Source: Ardenticatenales bacterium
Lineage (GTDB): Bacteria; Chloroflexota; Anaerolineae; Promineifilales; Promineifilaceae
DNA length: 64,000 bases
Reading direction: 5' to 3'
Assembly (NCBI GenBank): GCA_020634515.1
Contig: JACKBL010000001.1
Coordinates: forward strand, 372,001-436,000
The notes under the pieces were generated by a model. It did no database searches. It worked only from the letters and a program-made list of their open reading frames with translations, and had not been told where the DNA came from. A program made the position numbers and the translations under genes. Within the stretch, counting starts at the first letter, position 1, and each line of letters starts with the position of its first letter. Below are positions 18,221 through 26,458 of the stretch, piece after piece.

Positions 18221-18240
18221 GTAGAATCTCCTGATAAGGC

Positions 18241-19092
18241 TCAAGCTGTGGGTGGGGCAAAATCCAGAATGATCTGCGCCAGGCGCTGCGGATGAGAAAA
18301 GGGCAGCAAATGGTCGGCGTCGGCCAGTTCGCGGAAGGTGGCCTGGGGCTGCAACTGCTGCCAGAGCGTCCAGGCTGGCGGCATCAATGTGTCCGTCTCC
18401 TCCCCGCGCACAGCCAGAACAGGCATCGTCAATCGTGGCAGCAGGTCCCATACATCCGTGGGGGGCAGGCTGTAGACGCGCGCCTCCCAGGCTGCCGGGT
18501 AGGAGAGAACCACCTGCCCGGTTTCATCCTGATGCAGGCCATAGTTGACATAATCCCAAAGGGCGGCGTCGGAAAGCCGCGCGAACACGCGCTTGGGGCG
18601 TAGATGAGAGAACGCGGCGGCGCGGCTGGGCCAGTGGGCGCGGCGGTTGAGGGCCGTGCGCACGAGGGGGAAGTCGTGCAGCAGGTCGCCGTGCGCCTGT
18701 GCGCCAATGGCGTGCAGCACGTCGGGAGCGAAAAACACGGGTTCGATGAAGACGAGGGCGGAAAAGAGGTCGGGACGTTTGATGCCGGCATAAAGCGACG
18801 CCACCGCCCCCATTGAATGTCCCACACCGTAGACCCCACGCAGTTCATGCTGGTCCATAAAGCGAATCAGATCGTCCCCCATGATGCGCCAATCCGTCAT
18901 AGATTCCGGCTGGCTGCCGGGCCACAAGGGGCGATGCTGCATCGCCAGGACACGGAAACGGGGCGCGAGCGCCTGGAGTAGTTGGCGATAGCAGCCGGGG
19001 GGATAACTGTTGGCATGGGCGAAGTGCAGCACGGGGCCGCGTCCGTCGAAGTCAAGGTAAGGGATTTGGTCTGGAGACATAGGCATCATCAA
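18241..19092 (-). CDS. Alpha/beta hydrolase
   Basis: The protein of about 280 residues has the nucleophile elbow GVGHSMGAVAS near residue 92, an oxyanion segment HFAHANSYPPGCY and an acid and histidine late in the chain (AVRGEETDTLMPP, DADHLLPFSHP). Several methionines at the N-terminus leave the exact start uncertain. The substrate cannot be predicted. It is followed at once by the DinB gene. Confidence 0.88.
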   Translation of the reverse strand: MMMPMSPDQIPYLDFDGRGPVLHFAHANSYPPGCYRQLLQALAPRFRVLAMQHRPLWPGSQPESMTDWRIMGDDLIRFMDQHELRGVYGVGHSMGAVASLYAGIKRPDLFSALVFIEPVFFAPDVLHAIGAQAHGDLLHDFPLVRTALNRRAHWPSRAAAFSHLRPKRVFARLSDAALWDYVNYGLHQDETGQVVLSYPAAWEARVYSLPPTDVWDLLPRLTMPVLAVRGEETDTLMPPAWTLWQQLQPQATFRELADADHLLPFSHPQRLAQIILDFAPPTA

Positions 19093-19179
19093 CAGGCGGG
19101 TCGATAGCGGGCAGTGGTCGTTTCTGTGTATTTTACGCTAGAATTCGGCAGATAGCATGGTCACGATTGGAGGTGACGC

Positions 19180-20517
19180 ATTCAGCGCCGGATTGGTAAT
19201 CTCTCACTCATTCTGCTCCTCATCACGATCCCCTGGCATCTGCACGGGATCGCGCGGGCGCGCCCCATTGGTCTCATCTACTACGAATACACCTCTTTCC
19301 TGCTGTACCTGAGCGACGCCGCCGTTCTGCTGGTCTGCGCGGCGGCAGCCTATACACTATGGCGAGAGCGCCGCCGCTGGCAGTGGGGCTTGTGGCCGAT
19401 CACTGCGCCGCTGCTGGCATTGGCGGGATGGTCGTTATTGAGTGCGTTGTGGGCGGGGGATGCGGTGCTGTCGCTTTATCTGGGGCTGCGGTTGCTGCTG
19501 TTGGCGGCTGTCTACCTGGCGGTGGTCAATTTGCGCCCGCCGGCGTGGGTGGCGCAGGTGGGCATTGCCCTCAGTTTGGGCATCCAGGTGGCAGTGGCCG
19601 CTTTGCAGTTCGCGCACCGGGGGGCGCTGGGCTGGGGCTGGCTGGGGGAGATTCCGCTGGAGGTTGTGCTGGGGCAGGCGCTCCAGGCGGGTTCCTGGGT
19701 GCGGGCAGCGGGCCTGACGCCGCACCCGAATATCTTAGGGGGGTTGATGGGCGTGGGCGGGTTGGCGTTGATGCCGGCATTTCTCCGCACCAAAAGCAAA
19801 TCGCGGCTGGCATGGCTGCTGGCCCTCCTCCTCTGCGGCGTGGGCCTGATCCTGCCCCTCTCCCGCGGCGCCCTCCTCGGCACGGCGGTGGGCGGCGGCT
19901 TCCTCCTCCTCGCCCTGCTGCGCCACCCCAACTGGCGCGCCCCTTTTGGCCGTATTGCCACGAGCGCATTCGGGGCCGCGCTGCTGCTGGCCGTGGGCGC
20001 GGCGCTGTGGCGGCCTCGCCTGCTGTGGCAGCGCCTGATGGACTGGCAGCCGTGGCAAACTCGCGCTATCCTCAACCAGGTCGCCCTTCAACTCATTGCC
20101 CAATCGCCGTGGTTGGGTGTGGGCGTGGGGAACTTCTCGATTGCCGGCATTGCCGGCATCGGCCTCGCCACCCTCCCACAACCCGTCCACAACGTCCCCC
20201 TCCTCCTCCTCGCCGAATTAGGCCCACTCGGCGGCGGCCTTTGGCTGTGGCTTACATTGCTGCCCCCCCTCTGGACGGCGCGCCGCATCTTCCAGGGACG
20301 CGCGTCCTTGTGGGAGACGGGGCTGGCCGCCGGGCTGCTGGCCCTGGTCATCATTGACCTGTTTGACTTCTACAGTTGGGGGTGGCAACAAGGCCGTCTC
20401 TGGCGCTGGCTCTGGCTGGCGCTGTGGGTCAACGCCATGCAAGAGCCAGCCCAGCCGGACCGCCCGCGCCGCGATGGCGAAACAGGCGGCACGCCGTTGT
20501 CCGCGCCTACGGTTTGA
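19180..20517 (+). CDS. O-antigen ligase-like polytopic membrane protein, probable AUU start
   Basis: From 19390 the frame reads an O-antigen ligase/polymerase-like protein: many membrane helices, GLTPHPNILGGLMG, LPLSRGALLG and an external loop with PWLGVGVGNFS...PVHNVPLLLLAELGPLGG. The same frame is open and equally hydrophobic back to a stop at 19174, with no ATG, GTG or TTG in it. GGAGG lies 6 bases before an ATT at 19180, which is the only plausible start. The full product is then 445 residues, normal for the family. It is followed tail to tail by arsM with an 11-base overlap. Confidence 0.78.
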   Translation: MQRRIGNLSLILLLITIPWHLHGIARARPIGLIYYEYTSFLLYLSDAAVLLVCAAAAYTLWRERRRWQWGLWPITAPLLALAGWSLLSALWAGDAVLSLYLGLRLLLLAAVYLAVVNLRPPAWVAQVGIALSLGIQVAVAALQFAHRGALGWGWLGEIPLEVVLGQALQAGSWVRAAGLTPHPNILGGLMGVGGLALMPAFLRTKSKSRLAWLLALLLCGVGLILPLSRGALLGTAVGGGFLLLALLRHPNWRAPFGRIATSAFGAALLLAVGAALWRPRLLWQRLMDWQPWQTRAILNQVALQLIAQSPWLGVGVGNFSIAGIAGIGLATLPQPVHNVPLLLLAELGPLGGGLWLWLTLLPPLWTARRIFQGRASLWETGLAAGLLALVIIDLFDFYSWGWQQGRLWRWLWLALWVNAMQEPAQPDRPRRDGETGGTPLSAPTV

Positions 20518-21280
20518 TAGCCGTGAGCAAGGCGCTAAATAGGCGGGGAGCATCCGTGGCGGGCGTGTGGCTGTCCGCCAGATTGATCCCCTCCGCACCC
20601 TTTTCGCGGATGGTGATGTCCGTGAAGCCGGCTGCCGTCATCCAGCCGGCGTAATCGGCCACGTCTTCCGCTCCCGCGATGCACGCCGACCAGGCATCCA
20701 TATTGGCCCGCTCGGCGGCGGAAAACCGCCCCTGCGTGACCATGTCGGACACGGCCAGGCGTCCGCCCGGACGCAGAACGCGGTAAGCTTCGCGAAAGAC
20801 GGCGGGCTTGTCCGGGGAGAGGTTGATGACGCAGTTAGAGATGATGACGTCCACGCTGTCGTCAGCAACGGGGAGGGCTTCGATCTGCCCCAGGCGAAAT
20901 TCGACGTTGTCGCGCCCCAGCCGTTCGCGGTTGCGGTTGGCCTTCTCCCACATGGCGGGCGTCATGTCCACGCCGATGACGCGCCCCGTCACGCCGACGC
21001 GCTCCGCCGCCAGGAAGCAGTCAATGCCGGCGCCGGCCCCCAAATCCAGCACGGTCTGGCCGGGCTGTAGGGAGGCCAGGGTGATAGGGTCGCCGCAGCC
21101 CAGGGAGAGATCGGTGACTTGTGCCGGCAAATGCCCCGTCTCCACCTCATACAAATCCACCTCGCGGCAGCAACGCGCTCCCTGCGTCACCGGAACGGAC
21201 AGTGCGAGCCGCGCATACCGCGCCTGCACCGCTTCCCGCACCGCTGCGTCCGTCTGTTCAGAAACATGTTTCGTGGTCAT
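20507..21280 (-). CDS. arsM: Arsenite S-adenosylmethionine methyltransferase
   Basis: The start at 21280 has GAGGAG 6 bases upstream. The 257-residue protein has the ArsM cysteines (RCCREVDLY near residue 37, SLGCGDP near 59, ISNCVINLSPDK near 145) and the SAM motif VLDLGAGAGIDCFLAA. ArsM methylates As(III) to volatile or less bound forms. It is the second gene after arsR, separated by a terminator-like hairpin, so its own promoter is probable. Confidence 0.92.
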   Translation of the reverse strand: MTTKHVSEQTDAAVREAVQARYARLALSVPVTQGARCCREVDLYEVETGHLPAQVTDLSLGCGDPITLASLQPGQTVLDLGAGAGIDCFLAAERVGVTGRVIGVDMTPAMWEKANRNRERLGRDNVEFRLGQIEALPVADDSVDVIISNCVINLSPDKPAVFREAYRVLRPGGRLAVSDMVTQGRFSAAERANMDAWSACIAGAEDVADYAGWMTAAGFTDITIREKGAEGINLADSHTPATDAPRLFSALLTAIKP

Positions 21281-21318
21281 TTTTCTCCTCATATTGAAAT
21301 TTGTCTATGCGTTTGCGT

Positions 21319-21342
21319 AAAAAAAGGGGCGACGCCCCTTTT
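21319..21342 (-). terminator. Intrinsic terminator between arsR and arsM
   Basis: A 10-bp stem AAAAGGGGCG/CGCCCCTTTT with a one-base loop is followed by a T run when read on the minus strand. It would limit read-through from arsR into arsM. Confidence 0.8.
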
Positions 21343-21464
21343 GCCGTGCGCCGCACCGGCGAGAGAACAATAGCAATTGCAAACCCCCTCATAAGCGGAG
21401 CTTGTCGAAGCCCATCTTGCCTTCGACAGGCTCAAACGGCGGGTCAAGTCATTACGAACAATTC

Positions 21465-21743
21465 CTATGCCTGCTGCTGTTCCGGCGCAAACACCGTGAT
21501 CAGCGTCCCGCAACAAGAAGCCATCAACTCTTGATTGAGCGTGTAGAACACCTGCCTTCCCTCGCGCCGCGTCCGCACCAGCCCCACCTCGCGCAAAATG
21601 CCCAGGTGATGCGACACTGTGGGCTGCGACACGTTCATCTGGTCCACAATGTCGCTGACGCACAACCACTGGCAGCAAAGCGCGCGCATGATCTCCTGCC
21701 TCGTCTCGTCCGCGATGGCTTTGGCAAACGTTACACAGTCCAT
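21465..21743 (-). CDS. arsR: ArsR/SmtB family metalloregulator
   Basis: The start at 21743 gives 92 residues; the long open frame upstream is not needed. The winged helix is clear (CVSDIVDQMNVSQPTVSHHLGILREVGLVRTRREGRQVFY). Cysteines occur at MDC, ALCCQWLC and near the end at ASCCGTL, so As(III) could be bound by a combination of these. It is read before arsM and is likely its regulator. Confidence 0.9.
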   Translation of the reverse strand: MDCVTFAKAIADETRQEIMRALCCQWLCVSDIVDQMNVSQPTVSHHLGILREVGLVRTRREGRQVFYTLNQELMASCCGTLITVFAPEQQQA

Positions 21744-22261
21744 AAACAAGAATTGTATTGATGATTGTCTATTTGTCAAGCGCCCCGTCACAAGACGGTG
21801 CGCTGGGTTTTTGTTGACACCGTCTTTTGTGGGGCGAATACTGTTCCGCGCCAGGGCGCTTCGCGCCCCGCCCTCGACTCGGGCGGAAACAACTTGTGTT
21901 CCCCGTATTTCTGTGAGAGGCAATGGGCTTATGGGTTATCAACAAAAGTTCCGCGCACCCTACCACGCCTCTTGTGATGCCGCAAGGGGGGCACGAAAGC
22001 CAGCCCGGGCAACAGATAACATGTCCCACCATTCACGGTTGGCCTTCCAAGCATAAAAATGTCCTGCCAATCGTCACCGTAAGCGTCAATGAGAGATTCT
22101 ATGATGGCTGATTCAGAAAAATGCCTTGATGGATCAACCACAGAAAGGGGGCGATTTTCCCCATAGCTTTACCTATTCAGCGACTGCGGATCCATAATCT
22201 TTTTCCCCTTTCAAGCAGAGGCCTCTGGACAGCTATATGCGCGAGCAACTGCCCCAGCCTT
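21744..22261. other. Noncoding stretch between arsR and the reverse transcriptase
   Basis: A large imperfect inverted repeat (21781-21836) with arms CGCCCC..CACAAGACGGTG and CACCGTCTTTTGTGGGGCG lies next to the arsR promoter. The rest holds no recognisable gene. I looked here for a DGR template repeat on both strands and saw none. Confidence 0.5.
21752..21779 (-). promoter_or_regulatory. Promoter of arsR
   Basis: On the minus strand TTGACA (21779-21774) and TACAAT (21757-21752) are 16 bases apart and 8 bases before the start codon region. This is a strong sigma-70-like promoter with a very short leader. Confidence 0.65.
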
Positions 22262-23344
22262 CTATCCTGCCAGTTTCACTGGCGTTGGCACTGTGTACGC
22301 ATGAAACAGGTGTCTCCGCAAGCCCCACGTATCACCATAGCGCACATGGTTAATCCACCCTCTTACGCTGGCGTCTAATTCCGCAAAAGTAATAGCCCCT
22401 TGCCGATAGAGCGTTATGTTGTGCGCCAGCCGCTGCCGAAACTGCACCACATTGCGCCGCTTCAGCCGCCGATGGGTCGGATAAACAACGAAGCCCAGCC
22501 AGGGGATGCCATGGGCGACGGGCATCGGCTGGGCGCTGTTCTCATGCAGCGTCAATCGCAGCCCAGCGAGAAAATGGATGATTCGCTCCCGCCACCGTCC
22601 CAGTTCCCGTTTGCTATCGCTAAACAGGGCCACATCGTCCACATAACGCAGGTGCGCGCGGCATCCCAGGTCGCGGTTCACAAACCAGTCCAGCGGGTTC
22701 AGGTAGCAGTTGCTCCAGAATTGGCTGGTGAGATTGCCTATCGGTAATCCTCTTGGCCGCAGCGCCGCCAGCAGAGAATCGCCAGGGAAGTACACCCTGT
22801 CGTATTCATTTGCCAGCACCCTCTCGCCGCTGTGCAGAATGACCGTGATCAGCCACTGCACCTGCGTGTCAGCCAGGATGCGAAACAGCTCTTGCTTCAG
22901 TATCGCGTGGTCCAGCGACGGAAAATGCCGCACGATGTCCAGGCGCAGCACGTAACGATATTGCCGCGCATATGCCTGCAACTGATCTATGGCCCGATGC
23001 GTGCCTTTGCCTTTCCGGTTGGCATAGCTGCGCGGATGGAATCGAGCTTCGAACAGCGGTTCAATCAGGTTGCATAGGGCGTGGTGCACCACGCGGTCGC
23101 GAAAGGGGGCAGCGCTGATCAGCCGCCGTTTTGGTTCCTGAATGGTAAAATTCTGGTAGGGGCCAGGTTGGTAGCTGCCCTGCCGCAGGTCGTCTTGCAG
23201 CGCCAGCAGACGGTCCGCCAGGCCAGATTCGAAGGTGGCGGCAGACGCCCTGCCCCGTTTTCCCCGCGCCGCTTTGTCGTATGCCAGGAGCAGATTCTCC
23301 CATGTCGTTATTTGAGGAAACAATATGTCCGAGGAAATGATCAT
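22262..23344 (-). CDS. DGR-type reverse transcriptase
   Basis: The 360-residue protein (start at MIISSDIL; a longer frame begins at 23356) has all central RT motifs: PKRRLISAAPFRDRVVHHAL, YVLRLDIVRHFPSLDH, LPIGNLTSQFWSNCYLNPLD, YVDDVALF and LGFVVYP. The IGNLTSQ form in place of the QGxxxSP of group II introns and retrons is the hallmark of diversity-generating retroelements. The opening TTWENLLLAYDKAARGKRG is also typical. An Avd-like gene is divergent from it, with overlapping 5' ends, and two proteins with DGR-type variable repeats lie 3-14 kb away. The cognate template RNA was not found. Confidence 0.9.
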   Translation of the reverse strand: MIISSDILFPQITTWENLLLAYDKAARGKRGRASAATFESGLADRLLALQDDLRQGSYQPGPYQNFTIQEPKRRLISAAPFRDRVVHHALCNLIEPLFEARFHPRSYANRKGKGTHRAIDQLQAYARQYRYVLRLDIVRHFPSLDHAILKQELFRILADTQVQWLITVILHSGERVLANEYDRVYFPGDSLLAALRPRGLPIGNLTSQFWSNCYLNPLDWFVNRDLGCRAHLRYVDDVALFSDSKRELGRWRERIIHFLAGLRLTLHENSAQPMPVAHGIPWLGFVVYPTHRRLKRRNVVQFRQRLAHNITLYRQGAITFAELDASVRGWINHVRYGDTWGLRRHLFHAYTVPTPVKLAG

Positions 23345-23666
23345 TCTCACCCGCACCTATGATTTGCTTCATTGGCTGCTGCCGAAGAGCGAACGCTTCC
23401 CTAAACTGTACCGCAGCACGGTGACGCAACGGCTGATGACGGCTGCCCTGGACTTTCAGGAGTCGCTGCTGCTGGCGCAAGCGTATGAGGACAAGATCCG
23501 GCTGCGCCATTTGCGGGAGGCGGACGGCCACTTGCGGAAAGTGCGTCTCTACTTGCGCCTGGTTCACAACTGGGGCTGGCTGTCGCTGGGGCAGTACGAG
23601 CACGTCAGCCGGATGGTGGCTGAGATAGGGCGGCTGCTGGGCGGTTGGATCAAGGCAGAATCGTAG
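23325..23666 (+). CDS. avd: Avd-like four-helix-bundle accessory protein of the DGR
   Basis: The 113-residue, Arg- and Leu-rich protein shows four helices: LLHWLLPKSERFPKLYR, MTAALDFQESLLLAQAY, LREADGHLRKVRLYLRLVHNW and the final segment QYEHVSRMVAEIGRLLGGW, which is characteristic of Avd. GAGG lies 8 bases before the ATG. Avd pentamers bind the RT and template RNA in known DGRs. Its first 20 codons overlap the RT's 5' end on the opposite strand, an unusual arrangement. Confidence 0.88.
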   Translation: MSEEMIILTRTYDLLHWLLPKSERFPKLYRSTVTQRLMTAALDFQESLLLAQAYEDKIRLRHLREADGHLRKVRLYLRLVHNWGWLSLGQYEHVSRMVAEIGRLLGGWIKAES

Positions 23667-24084
23667 CGGCGCCAGGCGCCTCAGCAGCGCCTGACACCGT
23701 TACAGACGGAGCGAGCGTGGCGGGAGCGAATCCAGGCCACGCCCCATTTTTTGTATGTGCCTGACACCGGCAGCGCTCCAATACCGCCTCCCGTCACACG
23801 ACAGGCCGTGTGCAGACGGGACAAGCCTGCGCCATCTCATATCCTCTCAGACCGCGTCCTGCAAGCGCGTGTTAGCAAACACGTTCGTTTGTTAGCAAAC
23901 GCGTTCGCCGGCAGGCATTGACTGGAAGCGCCGGCTTGTGGAGGAGCAGACGCCCGGTCCCCTGGTCCAACACGCACCCACTCAAGGGAGGAGAGTCCGG
24001 TTTTGCCGCGGCCGCGCTGCGCGCGGCGGCCTGCTCCGCTACCGCTCGCAGGCCGGACAGTGGTCAGTGGTCATGAGATGGGGT
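23667..24084. other. Hairpin-rich noncoding stretch downstream of avd
   Basis: Several hairpins follow the avd stop: CAGGCGC/GCGCCTG near 23678-23698, CACACG/CGTGTG near 23796, and two tandem ones, CGTGTT-AGCA-AACACG and CGTTTG-TTAG-CAAACG, near 23869-23904. No open frame is convincing. It could hold a structured RNA belonging to the RT, but no sequence similar to the variable repeats was seen. Confidence 0.4.
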
Positions 24085-24103
24085 GGGGTAAGGGCCGTGC
24101 GCC

Positions 24104-25981
24104 TTAATATGGCAACATATCAGGTTTCACTGCCCTCCCCGAACCGGACTTACAAGTTTCCAAGTGTCCGGCTCTCCAGGATTCCCTTAGCTCTTTGGCG
24201 GGACGGAGTCTCCCCGCGTGCAAGGCGATATGGCATTGTTTACATAGCACCATTGTCTTCCGTTTCCGGGCTATCATCCGCTTTTCCCACTCTGTTTTCC
24301 CTTTCAGGTCTTTCAACTTCCGTACGTGATGTACTTCCATTTTTCCTTCTTGCGTCCCACACCATTCACATTGTTTTGCACGTAGGCGTTGTCCCAGTTC
24401 GCTGCGGCCTCGGTACTGCCAAGTGTTGGGTTGTGTGTCCATTGGTCCATACGTGACTTTCTCTCGTTTGAGTTGCCTTGTTGAACTGACCAACTCATAC
24501 ACCTTGCGTGTACCGTCCGCTCTTTCCCGTTCCACCGCATACTTGTTTTTTTCCTTTGCGCAAGCTTTGTGCTACTGGTTGTATTCGTTGCCTTCTTTTC
24601 CTGGCAATCGTATGCAGAAAGCTCATGGTGGTCATGCGCAGCAGGTTGTGCCCTACTTGGGTTAGATTGGTTGCCAATGCGTAATAGTTTGTAAAGCCGC
24701 GTATCTCTGCATTGTAGATTTGCAGAATTTCCAGCTCGCTCAGGTTTTGTAGTTCTAGTCGTCCCCGACCGCGCCAGTTTTGTGGCATTCCGTATCGCTT
24801 GGCGAACGCTTCACACTTGTCACGTGGCATGAGTAGCACTAACTTGTATGTTGTCGTTCGCCGGGTCACTGGTTTGCCCTGCATCTGGTATCTGACTTTC
24901 TTCTGTCCTCGCCATCGTTTAATATCATATCCCAGAAACCTGACGCGCTTCTTGGCGTTGGTGATACGTGTTTTTCCTCCGATAACGTCAACTGCAATTC
25001 TGTCGCCAGATACTCTTTTAACCAAGCCTTGATTTCTCTTGCCTCGGCCTTGCTGCCGATGATTCCTATCTGGATGTCATCTGCGTATCTGACGTAATAC
25101 AGTCGGCGGAAGTCAGGGTCGAAATTGTCACTGGCCGGCATTTGCAGTTGTTGCCGTGTCAGCGTTTTGTACCTTTGCCAATCGCCACTCCGCTGGGCTT
25201 CTTTCTTGGCTCTGACCTTCTGGCTTTCGATGCGTTCGTATGCTTTGGGTCGTTGCCGTCGCTTGCCCTTGTAGAAGGCTTTCATCTTGGCCGCCATTGC
25301 CTGATCCAGTTCATGGAGATAGATATTGGACAGAATGGGACTGAGATTTCCCCCTTGTGGCACACCGGAGTAGGTTTCGTTGTATTGCCAGTTTTCCACA
25401 TATCCTGCTTTCAGAAATTGTGCAATCAGATGGAGAAATCGTTTGTCACTGATGCGTTTGGCTAATATGCGTATCATGGTTCCATGGTGCATGTTGTCAA
25501 AGAATCCCCTTACGTCGCCCTCTATCCACCACCTGACCCCATCCATTTTCTTGACCTGTTCCAACGCTGTGTGACAGCTTCTTCCTGGTCTGTATCCATG
25601 TGATGTTTCCGTGAAGAGGGGTTCATATATGGCTTCCAAGATGAGTTTTACGACGGTTTGCAGATGCTTATCTTCCGCACTGGGTATCCCTATGGCGCGT
25701 CGTCCTTTGCTTTTCGGGATGTAGCGGCGACGGACGGGTTGGGGTTTGTACCGGGACGCTTGCAGCGATGCTATCATCCTCGTTATCCGTTCCATTCCCG
25801 TGCCATCAATCGTTTTCCCATCTACGCCTTTTGTCATGTTGCCCGGACGAGGTGCTATCTGCTCATACGCCATTAGCCATAGCTCTGGGTTGTAGAGCTT
25901 CTGGTACAGCTTGTCAAACTTTACTTCTGGCTTTTGCGCCATTTTGCTAAGTATTGCCAGCAATATGTTTGGGTCTTGCAC
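24104..25981 (-). pseudogene. Group II intron-encoded RT-maturase-HNH protein, frameshifted (copy 1)
   Basis: Three overlapping frames together make one intron protein. The RT runs from 25981 (PKSKGRRAIGIPSAEDK, GVPQGGNLSPILSNIYL, YVRYADDIQIG). The maturase/X region is in 24495-25025. The HNH domain is in 24104-24535 (CEWCG, EVHHVRKLKDLKG, LCKQCHIALHAGR). Breaks fall in T runs (five T near 24971 where copy 2 has six; seven T near 24547 where copy 2 has six). Either the element is decaying or these are base-calling errors. The last frame reads into domain V, which suggests a further shift near its end. Confidence 0.82.
24141..24174 (-). ncRNA. Group II intron domain V, copy 1
   Basis: The 34 bases read GAGCCGGACACTTG-GAAA-CTTGTAAGTCCGGTTC on the minus strand. 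They contain the catalytic AGC triad, a GAAA tetraloop and the expected two-base bulge, which matches canonical domain V. Confidence 0.88.
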
Positions 25982-26458
25982 TTTGTGCTCCTCTCATATC
26001 CTCGCAATTGGTTTCCCTGTCGGCCTTCGCCCTGTACGCGGCTTTCCCGCGCTCCGCAGGCAGGTCGTTCTCCCTGCCGACTACTACGCCGACTCCGTTG
26101 CCCGTCTGATTTTCAGGCTCTGCTGCCATAGCCAGTTCCCTGGCGCTCAGACTCAGGGCAATCCCCGTTTAGTCTCTTATCCAGATGCTCTCGATTTAGG
26201 TGGCCCTTTCAGGTCGTTAGCCCAGATACTTGGGTTGCGTCTCCTGGGCGGATATAAGCACGCTCGTCCCCTTCGCACCTATCCAGGAGAGAGTAGGTAG
26301 CTCCAGCTTGCCTACCCGTTGGTGGGTTATGCCGCTTAACCTTAGGCTTCAGGCAATCCAGCTTTCACCTTGTCGAGATTGCACTTGAGGGAACCCATCT
26401 GTTACTGACGAACATCTGTCTCCCCTTTTTTACGTCATGCTGTTGTCCCCTTTGTCTT

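Larger units (their letters stand above)
24085..26385 (-). mobile_element. Group II intron, copy 1
   Basis: Read on the minus strand, a candidate 5' end GTGCAATCTCG (26385) is followed by a structured region of about 400 bases with GGGGACGAGCGTG and similar domain I segments. Then comes the intron protein frame, a 34-base domain V (24174-24141) and a domain VI-like hairpin. The ends are approximate. The element lies about 130 bases after the stop of the first NACHT gene. It is over 95% like the copy at 31020-33318 by eye, and identity extends past both ends. Confidence 0.75.

Noticed and set aside
22262..23344. Reverse transcriptase considered as a retron or abortive-infection RT
   Set aside because: The IGNLTSQ motif, the Avd-like partner and the DGR-type variable repeats nearby fit a DGR; no retron-type msr-msd with a priming guanosine was seen upstream.
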